The translations under genes were made by a program, and so were the position numbers. A DNA stretch of 7,893 nucleotides from Gemmatimonadota bacterium (lineage in GTDB: Bacteria > Gemmatimonadota > Gemmatimonadetes > Gemmatimonadales > GWC2-71-9), in contig SMVY01000072.1 in the NCBI GenBank assembly GCA_004357415.1, forward strand, positions 1 through 7,893, written 5' to 3'. Position 1 is the first letter of the stretch, and each line of letters opens with the position of its first letter. Shown here piece after piece: positions 1 to 5,970 of this stretch. The notes beneath the pieces are model-generated. The model worked only from the letters and a program-made list of their open reading frames with translations, was not told the DNA's origin and ran no database searches.

Positions 1-557
1 CGCACGGCTTCGGTCACCGCATCGAGCGCGTCGGGCCACAGGCCCATGTCGCGGAACGTCACCGTGAGGTTGTGATATGTCTCCGCCGCGCCGCGGCGGT
101 CGCCCAACCGCTGATAGGCCAGCAACGCGGTCCGGTACAGGCTGAGTGCCTCTTCCGCGCGTCCGTGCAGATGGGCCACCGAGGCGAGGTTGTTGGACGC
201 CCGGGCCACGACCAGCGCATCACCCAATTCTTCCGCCAGCGAGAGTCCGGTGGCGAAGGCGGTGCGGGCTTCCGCCACCTTGCCTTGTTCGAAGGCGATG
301 GCGCCCAGCAGGTTGTGGCACCGCATTCGCCCGTCCTGATCGGCCTGCGCGACGAATTCCTCCAGCGCCGCCGTGGCGTCCATGCGACTGAGGTCGACCT
401 CGCCGGCGCGCAGGGCGGCGGTGGCCGCCATGAGCCTTCCCTCGGGCCGGCCGGACAGCATCGGCTCCGCGCCGCGGCGCCAGGCGACGGCTTCGCGGAA
501 CCGGCCCTCGTCCAGCAGGGTCCGCAGGTGGGTCAGGGGATCGGCGGGCGCCATCAT
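1..557 (-). CDS. TPR-repeat protein, 3' end cut by the window
   Basis: The frame is open from an ATG at 557 to the left edge and gives 185 residues without a stop, so the C-terminus is missing. Three tandem helix-turn-helix repeats of TPR type are visible: about residues 79-114 (CHNLLGAIAFEQGKVAEA), 115-155 (ASNNLASVAHLHGRAEEAL) and 156-185 (TYHNLTVTFRDMGLWPDAL). Each has the small and aromatic residue spacing of the family and the linker 'LGD' seen in chained TPRs. Residues 1-75 are also Ala/Leu/Glu-rich and helical. There is no signal peptide, so the protein is probably cytoplasmic. TPRs bind proteins; the partner is unknown, and the missing part could carry another domain, for example CHAT or a kinase. 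It starts 10 bases after the lipoprotein stop with only a weak Shine-Dalgarno (GAGA), so translational coupling is likely. A second ATG follows immediately at 554. Confidence 0.85.
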   Translation of the reverse strand, partial: MMAPADPLTHLRTLLDEGRFREAVAWRRGAEPMLSGRPEGRLMAATAALRAGEVDLSRMDATAALEEFVAQADQDGRMRCHNLLGAIAFEQGKVAEARTAFATGLSLAEELGDALVVARASNNLASVAHLHGRAEEALSLYRTALLAYQRLGDRRGAAETYHNLTVTFRDMGLWPDALDAVTEAV

Positions 558-567
558 GGTCGCTGTC

Positions 568-1185
568 TCAGTACGCGATCGCGTAGCGGGTGAAGCCGGT
601 GAGTTCGACGTCGATTTCCTTGAGGTCCTCGAACTTGACGGATCCCAGCCGCTCGAAGACCCCACCGGCGACCTCCTGGCGCCAGATGGCCAGCTCGGTT
701 TCGATCCGGTCGTCCTCGGCGTCGACGTCACCGTCCTGGTCGTAGTCGTCGCCGGCTTCCTGGTACTCGATGTCGAGTTCCGCCGGCTTGGCGGGGTCGA
801 AGCGCAGGCCACTCGGCTCCAACTCGAACAGGATCTGCTGCACGTCGACTACCGTGACCGTGATCAGGATCGAATCGCCGACGGAGAATGGGGTTCCATC
901 GGGTCTGGTCAGCAGAGACGGACCAGGGATTTTCAGGCGCAGGTACTCTTCGCCCCTCCCGCCGGTCGCGTCTTGGAAGAACAGCCGCGCTTCGCGGCCT
1001 TCACCGCGGACGGCGTAGAAACTCGCCTGAGAGTTCCACAGTGGCGGGGCGTTCTGGGCCAACTGGAGGATGTTCAGCGCACCGGGGTCCCGGATGATGT
1101 CGGGAGTCGGTTCGGTGCTGTCGCTGCACGCCACCAGCACCATGCTGCCCAGCAACAGGCCCTTGCCCACCCATGTTCTATCCAT
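568..1185 (-). CDS. Lipoprotein with beta-rich ZU5-like body and an EF-hand-type calcium loop
   Basis: The product has 205 residues. The first 20 form a lipoprotein signal: a short charged start (MDRTWVGKG), a hydrophobic run, and the lipobox L-V-A-C with Cys20 as the lipidated residue. The mature protein begins SDSTEPTP, a common spacer. Residues about 81-141 are strand-rich and end in LFELEPSGLRFDPAKPAELDIEY, which reminds me of ZU5-type domains (fold inference only). Residues 147-158, DYDQDGDVDAED, place Asp at EF-hand positions 1, 3, 5, 7, 9 and 12, Gly at 6 and Val at 8, which is a textbook calcium loop of EF-hand/dockerin type. The protein ends FTRYAIAY. A longer start at 1200 is possible, but the ATG at 1185 has GAAGGG seven bases upstream and gives a cleaner signal peptide. 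It is probably anchored in a cell-envelope membrane. Function is unknown. It lies between a sigma-54 activator and a TPR gene in one apparent operon. Confidence 0.85.
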   Translation of the reverse strand: MDRTWVGKGLLLGSMVLVACSDSTEPTPDIIRDPGALNILQLAQNAPPLWNSQASFYAVRGEGREARLFFQDATGGRGEEYLRLKIPGPSLLTRPDGTPFSVGDSILITVTVVDVQQILFELEPSGLRFDPAKPAELDIEYQEAGDDYDQDGDVDAEDDRIETELAIWRQEVAGGVFERLGSVKFEDLKEIDVELTGFTRYAIAY

Positions 1186-1192
1186 GAAACAA

Positions 1193-1198
1193 CCCTTC
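1193..1198 (-). promoter_or_regulatory. Ribosome binding site that selects the lipoprotein start
   Basis: On the minus strand, GAAGGG sits seven bases before the ATG at 1185. The alternative ATG at 1200 overlaps this element and has no comparable purine run before it. This favours the 205-residue protein over the 210-residue reading. Confidence 0.6.
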
Positions 1199-1206
1199 AT
1201 TGATGT

Positions 1207-2568
1207 TCATTGATCCGTCGGTTCATTGGTGTCTTCACTCAGCCAGCGTTGCAGCCTCGGTCGTGAGATGCCCAACATGCGGGCCGCCTCACTCTTGTTG
1301 CCCCGTGTCAGCTCCACCATGGCCGCGACCGCCGCCCGGATGATGTTCTCCAACGGGGCCGGGAACGGCAGCAGGCTGTGGGCTCGGTCTCCCGCGGGGA
1401 TGTCGTCCCGCTCGAGCCACAACTGTTCCAGCTCCAACGTTCCCGGCGGCGACAGCACCAAGGCCCGCTCGATGGCGTTGCGCAGCTCCCGCACATTGCC
1501 GGGCCACGGGTGGCCCCGCAGCGCGGACAGCACTTCCGGCGAAAGCGCCGGCGTCGGCAACCCGTGCCGGGTGGCCAGGTCCGATACGAACCTCCCGGCC
1601 AGCAACTCGACGTCTCCCTCGCGGTCCCGCAGCGGGGGTACCCGGAGCGATACCACGTTCAGGCGGTAGAACAGGTCTTCCCTGAACTCTCCCCGGGCAA
1701 CCGCTTGGGCCAACCTGACGTGAGTTGCGGCCATGACCCTGACGTCTACCGCCCTGGTCTTGGTCCCGCCCACCCGGCGAATTTCTCGCGTCTCCAGCGC
1801 CCGGAGAAGCTTGGCCTGCAACTCGATCGGCAAGTGGCCGATCTCGTCGAGCAGCAGCGTTCCCCCGTGGGCCAACTCGAACAGTCCCTGCTTGGCGGCG
1901 ATGGCGCCGGTGAAGGATCCGCGCTCGTGCCCGAACAACTCACTCTCGATGAGATTGTCGGGTATGGCCGTGCAATTGACCTCCACGAACGGTCCCGCCG
2001 CTCGCGGGCCGTGATAGTGGATGGCACGAGCCAGGACTTCCTTTCCGGTACCGGTCTCACCCTCGATCAGGATGGTGACGTTGTCGTGCCGGGCCACCCG
2101 CTTCGCTTGCTCCACAACCCGGCGGATGGCGGCGCTCTCGCCGATGACGCTGGCGAACCCCACCGACCCACGCTCGGCGTCCGCGAAACTGTCCGCTGCC
2201 TGGCGTTCGCCCTCCTGCTGCACCAACCGGTCGAGCGTTCGCCGGACGACGTCGGCATCTCCCGGTAGGGCGAAGTAGTCGCTGGCCCCGCCCTTCAGCA
2301 GCGCGGCCGCCACCCGGTGATCGGTGCTGCTCCCGATCACGAATACCGAAGCGCCGTTCGTGGGCAGCTCGGCCAACAGGTCGAGTGCGGCTGTCTCCTC
2401 TCCCCCCGCCAGGAGCCAGACGGCGGCGGTAGCATCGGGCCAAGACTGGTCACCCTCCGGGGTCCATCGGTCGATGGCGAGCGCCGCATCCTGCGCCATC
2501 GCTTCGATGGTCGAGGAGAAGCTGTCGGACAGGGTCACCAGGACGATCCGGGCACGGCGGTCAGCCAT
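1207..2568 (-). CDS. Sigma-54-dependent transcriptional activator with a degenerate receiver domain
   Basis: The product has 453 residues in three parts. Residues 7-116 look like a response-regulator receiver but lack the key residues: the acidic pair after strand 1 is replaced (IVLVTLSD), the phospho-acceptor position reads LLAGG (residues 52-56), and the strand-5 Lys is Leu (FALPGD). Residues about 140-370 are the AAA+ domain, with Walker A GETGTGKE (170-177), the sigma-54 contact loop GSFTGA (217-222, usually GAFTGA), Walker B TLLLDE (237-242), sensor I ATH, the FREDLFYRLN arginine-finger region (R296, R302) and WPGNVREL. Residues 424-445 form a Fis-type helix-turn-helix (NKSEAARMLGISRPRLQRWL). 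It should bind an enhancer and use ATP to open sigma-54 promoters, without phosphorylation of its own receiver. The start at 2568 is preceded by GGTGATC, a match to the extended Shine-Dalgarno; an in-frame GTG at 2580 is the alternative. It heads the leftward operon. Confidence 0.95.
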   Translation of the reverse strand: MADRRARIVLVTLSDSFSSTIEAMAQDAALAIDRWTPEGDQSWPDATAAVWLLAGGEETAALDLLAELPTNGASVFVIGSSTDHRVAAALLKGGASDYFALPGDADVVRRTLDRLVQQEGERQAADSFADAERGSVGFASVIGESAAIRRVVEQAKRVARHDNVTILIEGETGTGKEVLARAIHYHGPRAAGPFVEVNCTAIPDNLIESELFGHERGSFTGAIAAKQGLFELAHGGTLLLDEIGHLPIELQAKLLRALETREIRRVGGTKTRAVDVRVMAATHVRLAQAVARGEFREDLFYRLNVVSLRVPPLRDREGDVELLAGRFVSDLATRHGLPTPALSPEVLSALRGHPWPGNVRELRNAIERALVLSPPGTLELEQLWLERDDIPAGDRAHSLLPFPAPLENIIRAAVAAMVELTRGNKSEAARMLGISRPRLQRWLSEDTNEPTDQ

Positions 2569-2596
2569 CGCGGGGATCACCCATCAGTGTCGTCTC

Positions 2597-2622
2597 GATC
2601 CAGGACCGCTGATGTCATGATC
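2597..2622. repeat. Short two-block repeat, copy 1
   Basis: GATCCAGGACC (2597-2607) is followed after 7 bases by TCATGATC (2615-2622). The same two blocks occur in the same order downstream of the solute-binding protein gene, as GATCCCAGGACC and TCATGATC with 1 base between. The differing spacing makes an ancient repeat or chance similarity both possible. Confidence 0.35.
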
Positions 2623-2652
2623 ATCATAGGTTGCTCTTCTTCTCCATGTGCA
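2623..2652 (-). promoter_or_regulatory. Possible sigma-70-type promoter upstream of the activator gene
   Basis: On the minus strand, TATGAT (2628-2623, 5 of 6 to the -10 consensus) lies 18 bases from TGCACA (2652-2647, 4 of 6 to the -35 consensus). It overlaps the -24/-12 candidate, so the two cannot be used at the same time. Hexamer matches of this quality occur by chance. Confidence 0.3.
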
Positions 2653-2664
2653 TTCACTATGCCG
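2649..2664 (-). promoter_or_regulatory. Candidate sigma-54 (-24/-12) promoter of the activator operon
   Basis: Read on the minus strand, CGGCATAGTGAATGCA has GG (2663-2662) and GC (2651-2650) separated by exactly 10 bases, and matches 9 of the 12 defined positions of TGGCACG-N4-TTGCW. Transcription would start near 2638, about 70 bases before the activator ATG. It is the best GG-N10-GC element I found by eye in the intergenic gaps. Its position before a sigma-54 activator gene supports autoregulation but does not prove it. Confidence 0.4.
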
Positions 2665-2760
2665 TCCCTGGTCCATATGTGTAAGTCATTGAAATATAGT
2701 AGGTTATACCGGTGAGCTCGGCCTGAGACCGGCCGGCGTCGGTATTGGAACGGTAAGACA

Positions 2761-2779
2761 TTGTAACGAAACGATTCAA
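2761..2779. promoter_or_regulatory. Candidate upstream activator (enhancer) dyad
   Basis: TTGTAACG-AAA-CGATTCAA is an imperfect inverted repeat with 8-base arms matching at 6 of 8 positions. It lies about 100 bases upstream of the candidate -24 element, a normal distance for an enhancer bound by a Fis-type activator. It is also about 75 bases before the divergent solute-binding protein gene and could act there instead. The arm matches are modest. Confidence 0.25.
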
Positions 2780-2804
2780 CATATGCACCCGAGCCGGTCG
2801 CGGG

Positions 2805-2810
2805 TATACT
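2805..2810 (+). promoter_or_regulatory. Possible -10 element of the solute-binding protein gene
   Basis: TATACT matches 5 of 6 bases of the sigma-70 -10 consensus and lies 40 bases before the GTG start, giving a leader of about 34 bases. No convincing -35 hexamer or TG extension precedes it, so this is a weak call. Confidence 0.3.
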
Positions 2811-2850
2811 CAAGGACGACCGGCCCGATATCCTGCCAGAGAGACCAACC

Positions 2851-4437
2851 GTGCCCATAAGCCTCCGTAGCAGTCTGCCGCTCCTGTTGCTCACCCTGCT
2901 CGCCGGCTGGGCCTGCGGACCCAAACCCTGCAGTGAGTGCGACACCCTGGTCATCGTTGCCGTGGGACAGCCTAGTGGTCTGCTGCCGCCGCTGGTGTTC
3001 GAGACGGTCGGCCGGGACATCAGCGACAGGATTTTTGAACGGCTGGCCGACCTTCCGGCCGACGGGAGCCCACTCGACCCGGCCGATTACCGTCCCGCCC
3101 TCGCCGAACGATGGGAACGGATCGACGACCGTCGCTGGCGGTTCCATTTGCGCCAGGGCGTCACCTGGCACGACGGTGAGCCGTTCACCGCCGAGGACGT
3201 GCGCTTCTCCTTTGAGATGTTCAGCGACCCCATGGTGGATGCGCTTGCCCTGGCCTCGATTCAGGGGATCACCGTCGAAGTGGTCGACGGGAGCACGGTC
3301 GACATCGTATTCCCCAGCGCCGGCCCCGAGCAACTCTACGACGCCACCTACCACGTTCGCATCGTGCCCAGTCACATCTGGGGCGGAATGGCACCGGACG
3401 AGTGGCTGGCGGATACCGCCACCAGCCGAATCATTGGCACCGGGCCCTATCGGCTGACGTCGTGGGACCAGCCGATCAGCCTTCGGCTGGATGCCTCGGG
3501 CATGAACGGGCATCGACCGGCCGTGAATGCGCTGGTGTGGAATTTCCAGTCCGACCCCGACGCCGCCGCCAACCTGCTGCTGAGTCACGCCGTGGATGTC
3601 ATGGAGGCCGTCCCGCCGCCGCGACAAGAAGAGGTGGCGGCCGACCCTGAAATCCGTTTGGTGCCTTACCCCTCGGCAGTGTACGGCTTCCTGGCGTTCA
3701 ATCTCGACGGCCGATCCGTTCTCGGACGTCGGGCGGTGCGGCGCGCGCTGGCCCAGGCCGTCGACCGCGAAGTGATCGCACCGGCAGTCGTCGGCCCCGG
3801 CACGGTGGTACCCAAGGGACCAATGTCTCGGCTGCTATGGGTCAATGATGATGGGATCGCCCAGCTGTCGTTCGACACGGCCGCGGCCCGACTCGAACTG
3901 GTGGCTGACGGCTGGATTCTCGACGGTACCCAGTGGGAGCGAAACGGAACGGCACTGGCTTTCGACATTCTCGTCCCGTCGACCAGCAGGAGCAGGCAGC
4001 TCATGGCCGAGGTCCTGCAGGAAGCGTGGCGCCTGCAGGGCGTGCGGGTCACCATCACCTCGGTCGATTTTCCGGTGTTCCTGGAACGGCTCAGGGAACG
4101 CCGGTTCGACAGCTACATCGGAGCGTTCCTCGACGAGCCCAGCGCCCGGGGGCTGGCCGACCAGTGGACCACGGCTGGGTGGGATATGGGGAACTACGGT
4201 CGCTACGCCAACCCGGTGTTCGATTCGCTGGCCCTCCTTGCCAACGCGACTGCCAACGCCGCTGATGCCAAGCGGCTGTGGGTTGAGGCGTTGAGCGTCC
4301 TCAACGAAGACGCGCCGGCGATTTTCCTGTTCACCCCGGTCAATGTGGCCGGGGTGAATCAGCGGATCGAGGGCGTGACCATCAACCCATATGCCTGGTT
4401 GGAGGACGTGGCAACCTGGGGAGTATCGGCGCGGTGA
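2851..4437 (+). CDS. ABC-transporter-type extracellular solute-binding protein, family 5 (SBP_bac_5), probable lipoprotein
   Basis: The product has 528 residues and starts at GTG, with AGAGAG about seven bases before it; no ATG, GTG or TTG start lies in frame just upstream. Residues 1-21 are a hydrophobic export signal ending at Cys22. The lipobox reads G-W-A-C, which is unusual because Trp sits at -2, so lipidation is likely but not certain. The family-5 signature is clear: FHLRQGVTWHDGEPFTAEDV (98-117), GTGPYRL (196-202) and a C-terminal lobe with INPYAW (511-516). Length is normal for the family. Relatives bind oligopeptides, nickel-chelates or opines outside the membrane and deliver them to a permease; the ligand here cannot be read from sequence. 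No permease or ATPase gene is adjacent, so it works with a transporter encoded elsewhere or acts as a sensor. Two further cysteines (27, 30) lie just after the lipidation site. Confidence 0.92.
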   Translation: MPISLRSSLPLLLLTLLAGWACGPKPCSECDTLVIVAVGQPSGLLPPLVFETVGRDISDRIFERLADLPADGSPLDPADYRPALAERWERIDDRRWRFHLRQGVTWHDGEPFTAEDVRFSFEMFSDPMVDALALASIQGITVEVVDGSTVDIVFPSAGPEQLYDATYHVRIVPSHIWGGMAPDEWLADTATSRIIGTGPYRLTSWDQPISLRLDASGMNGHRPAVNALVWNFQSDPDAAANLLLSHAVDVMEAVPPPRQEEVAADPEIRLVPYPSAVYGFLAFNLDGRSVLGRRAVRRALAQAVDREVIAPAVVGPGTVVPKGPMSRLLWVNDDGIAQLSFDTAAARLELVADGWILDGTQWERNGTALAFDILVPSTSRSRQLMAEVLQEAWRLQGVRVTITSVDFPVFLERLRERRFDSYIGAFLDEPSARGLADQWTTAGWDMGNYGRYANPVFDSLALLANATANAADAKRLWVEALSVLNEDAPAIFLFTPVNVAGVNQRIEGVTINPYAWLEDVATWGVSAR

Positions 4438-4467
4438 CGAAATACCCGCTGTCATAGCCAGCTAGTC

Positions 4468-4478
4468 GGGATGATCCC
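4468..4478. repeat. Short perfect palindrome after the solute-binding protein gene
   Basis: GGGAT-G-ATCCC is a perfect 5-1-5 inverted repeat. Its right half, ATGATCCC, recurs directly at 4488-4495. The gap 4438-4563 otherwise shows no open reading frame of note. There is no T-run, so it does not look like an intrinsic terminator; it may be an operator-like site or chance. Confidence 0.3.
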
Positions 4479-4493
4479 AGGACCATCATGATC
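4473..4493. repeat. Short two-block repeat, copy 2
   Basis: GATCCCAGGACC (4473-4484) followed by TCATGATC (4486-4493) matches the two blocks at 2597-2622, in the same orientation. The two copies lie either side of the solute-binding protein gene. Confidence 0.35.
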
Positions 4494-4519
4494 CCAATGA
4501 CTGGTCGTCGTGGGGACAC

Positions 4520-4537
4520 GGCGTATTATCACACGCC
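4520..4537. terminator. Possible stem-loop between convergent genes
   Basis: GGCGT and ACGCC can pair across an 8-base AT-rich loop. The location between two convergent genes suits a terminator, but the stem is only 5 bp and there is no T-run on either strand, so an intrinsic terminator is not demonstrated. Confidence 0.25.
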
Positions 4538-4563
4538 ATAGATACCGGGGCCGTGGCCAGGGG

Positions 4564-5730
4564 TCAGGCACTCACCAGCAAGTCTCCAGTGATTTCTTCA
4601 CGTGAGGCGCATCCAGCCAGAGCCGTGATCATGTCCAGTTCGGCGAGAAGGTTGTGGATGACGTCGCGGACACCGTGCTCGCCGGCCAGGGCCAGGCCGA
4701 AGGCGTAGGGCCGGCCGATGAGCACCGACTGGGCGCCCAGCGCGAGGGCTTTGAAGACATCGGCGCCGCGGCGGATGCCGCTGTCGAACAGGACCGTCAC
4801 GTCCCCGCCGACGGCGTCCACCACGCCGGGGAGCGCGTCGAGGGCTCCCACGGCGCCATCGACTTGGCGGCCGCCGTGATTGGATACGATCACCCCGTCC
4901 ATGCCGTGGTCGCGGGCGAGCCGGGCGTCGTCGGCGTGGAGGATGCCCTTGAGCACGATGGGGCCGGTCCAGTGCTCGCGCAGGAAAGGCAGGTCGTCCC
5001 AAGTGAGATCCGTGCGGTGGAAAATGCTGGCGAAATACTCGACCGCGGCTCGTGGGTTCTCATCGGCCGGTTGGTCCAACGCCGCGGTGAACACCGGGTC
5101 GCTGAGGTAGTTGCCGAGACCCTCGCCGTGAAAGAACGGGAGATAAGCGTTCTCCAGGTCGCGGTCGCGCCAGCCGATCTGCGTGGTATCGAGGGTTACC
5201 ACCAGAGTGGAAAAGCCGGCGGCCTTGGCACGACCGAGGAGTGAGACGACGAACTCGTGGTTCTTGCTCCAATAGAGCTGGAACCAGTGGGGAACGCTGC
5301 CCATGATGTCGGCCACCGGTTCCATCGGGCGCGACGAAGCCGTGCTCAAGGTGATGGGGATGCCGAGTGTCGCGGCGGCCCGGGCGGTTGCCAGTTCGCC
5401 CTCGGCGTGGATGATCCCCTGGACGCCGATGGGGGCGAGCATTACCGGGAAGGGGATCCTTTCGCCTAGAATCTCGACGGACAGGTCCGGCCGGGTCACG
5501 CCACGGAGCATCCGCGGGACGATGCGCCACCGGTCGAAGGCCGTGCGATTGGCGTTCATGGTAGAGCCGCCGCCGGCGCCGCCGTCGAGGTAGTCGAAGG
5601 CCTCCCGGGTCATGACGTCCCGGGCGCGCTCGCGCAGGTTCTCGTATGCCACCACGGAACGATCGGCCTCCGGAAGGGCGCCGGTCTGGTACAGGACGAG
5701 TTGCCGGTCGAATCCGAAGGATCGCGTCAT
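4564..5730 (-). CDS. FMN-dependent alpha-hydroxy-acid oxidising protein, lactate 2-monooxygenase-like
   Basis: The product has 388 residues, a full-length member of the glycolate oxidase/lactate oxidase family. Visible landmarks are FDYLDGGAGG (45-54), the FMN-binding APIGVQ (99-104), FQLYW with Tyr153 (150-154), TLDT (179-182), Lys261 in VLKGIL, the catalytic pair His285 and Arg288 in SNHGGRQVDG, FDSGIRRGADVFKAL (315-329) and GRPYAFGL (339-346). The segment GWRDRDLENAYLPFFHGEG followed by NYLSDPVF (186-214) is characteristic of the lactate 2-monooxygenase branch, which converts L-lactate and oxygen to acetate, CO2 and water; a plain oxidase or another 2-hydroxy acid is possible. There is no membrane insert or signal peptide, so it is cytoplasmic. 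Family similarity begins at the ATG at 5730, so the reading frame's extension to 6186 is not coding. No good Shine-Dalgarno precedes the start. It is divergent from the VOC gene. Confidence 0.92.
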   Translation of the reverse strand: MTRSFGFDRQLVLYQTGALPEADRSVVAYENLRERARDVMTREAFDYLDGGAGGGSTMNANRTAFDRWRIVPRMLRGVTRPDLSVEILGERIPFPVMLAPIGVQGIIHAEGELATARAAATLGIPITLSTASSRPMEPVADIMGSVPHWFQLYWSKNHEFVVSLLGRAKAAGFSTLVVTLDTTQIGWRDRDLENAYLPFFHGEGLGNYLSDPVFTAALDQPADENPRAAVEYFASIFHRTDLTWDDLPFLREHWTGPIVLKGILHADDARLARDHGMDGVIVSNHGGRQVDGAVGALDALPGVVDAVGGDVTVLFDSGIRRGADVFKALALGAQSVLIGRPYAFGLALAGEHGVRDVIHNLLAELDMITALAGCASREEITGDLLVSA

Positions 5731-5797
5731 GGTGTCCGGGAAATGTGAGGCGTGGTGGCGTCCGCAGGTGCCTTGGGGAACATCCACCATGGATAGC

Positions 5798-5855
5798 GGG
5801 GAAGCAAGGAGTGGGGAGGGTAGGGCGGTAGGGCAGTAAGGGCGGTAGGAGGGGG
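5798..5855 (+). repeat. G-tract array with an 8-bp tandem repeat
   Basis: The plus strand carries seven runs of three or more G in 58 bases (5798-5801, 5813-5816, 5818-5820, 5823-5825, 5831-5833, 5840-5842, 5851-5855). Within it, 5822-5854 reads as near-repeats AGGGCGGT, AGGGCAGT, (A), AGGGCGGT, AGGAGGGG. Several sets of four tracts with loops of 1-12 bases satisfy the G-quadruplex pattern. It lies in the divergent gap between the hydroxy-acid oxidase and VOC genes; in the oxidase mRNA it would be C-rich. Confidence 0.7.
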
Positions 5856-5919
5856 CAGGCGGACGGGCGGGTTTCGGTGAATCGTGGACGGCACGACCAT
5901 CGTACGGTGAGGGCCCGTT

Positions 5920-5951
5920 TTGACGCCGGCGTCCGCCGGCCACCACTGTAT
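5920..5951 (+). promoter_or_regulatory. Candidate promoter of the VOC gene
   Basis: TTGACG (5920-5925) matches 5 of 6 bases of the -35 consensus. The -10 is poor: CACTGT at the ideal 17-base spacing, or CTGTAT at 20. A start near 5957 would leave a short leader with the ribosome binding site at 5962-5966. The weak -10 would fit a regulated promoter, given the palindrome inside the spacer. Confidence 0.35.
5925..5940. promoter_or_regulatory. Perfect 16-bp palindrome, possible operator of the VOC gene
   Basis: GCCGGCG-TC-CGCCGGC is a perfect 7-2-7 inverted repeat that falls between the -35-like hexamer and the start region of the VOC gene, 30 bases before its ATG. The two-base centre is too tight for a normal RNA hairpin loop, so a dimeric DNA-binding protein site is more natural than an attenuator. 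In GC-rich DNA such palindromes can also arise by chance. Confidence 0.45.
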
Positions 5952-5961
5952 GCCTACTTCT

Positions 5962-5966
5962 GGAGG
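5962..5966 (+). promoter_or_regulatory. Ribosome binding site of the VOC gene
   Basis: GGAGG lies four bases before the ATG at 5971. It fixes the start there rather than at the in-frame TTG further upstream near 5920, whose extra residues show no family similarity and would read through the palindrome. Confidence 0.75.
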
Positions 5967-5970
5967 TTCT

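Noticed and set aside
373..1203. Plus-strand open frame of 276 codons opposite the TPR and lipoprotein genes
   Set aside because: It overlaps two genes with clear signatures on the other strand. Its product has low-complexity Val/Asp runs that mirror the EF-hand loop and has no domain of its own.
1378..2268. Long open frame (296 codons) on the plus strand opposite the sigma-54 activator
   Set aside because: It lies fully antisense to a gene with complete AAA+ motifs, its translation has no recognisable domain, and long antisense frames are expected in GC-rich DNA.
2720..2733. GG-N10-GC spacing on the plus strand before the solute-binding protein gene
   Set aside because: The -12 block is CGGC instead of TTGC and it lies within GC-rich palindromic sequence, so the spacing is probably coincidental.
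2776..3627. Minus-strand open frame of 283 codons opposite the solute-binding protein
   Set aside because: It is antisense to the family-5 signature region, and the composition looks like a reverse-strand shadow.
5740..5765. GG-N10-GC element on the minus strand before the hydroxy-acid oxidase
   Set aside because: Only the spacing fits; the flanking bases do not match the sigma-54 consensus and the TTGC block is absent.
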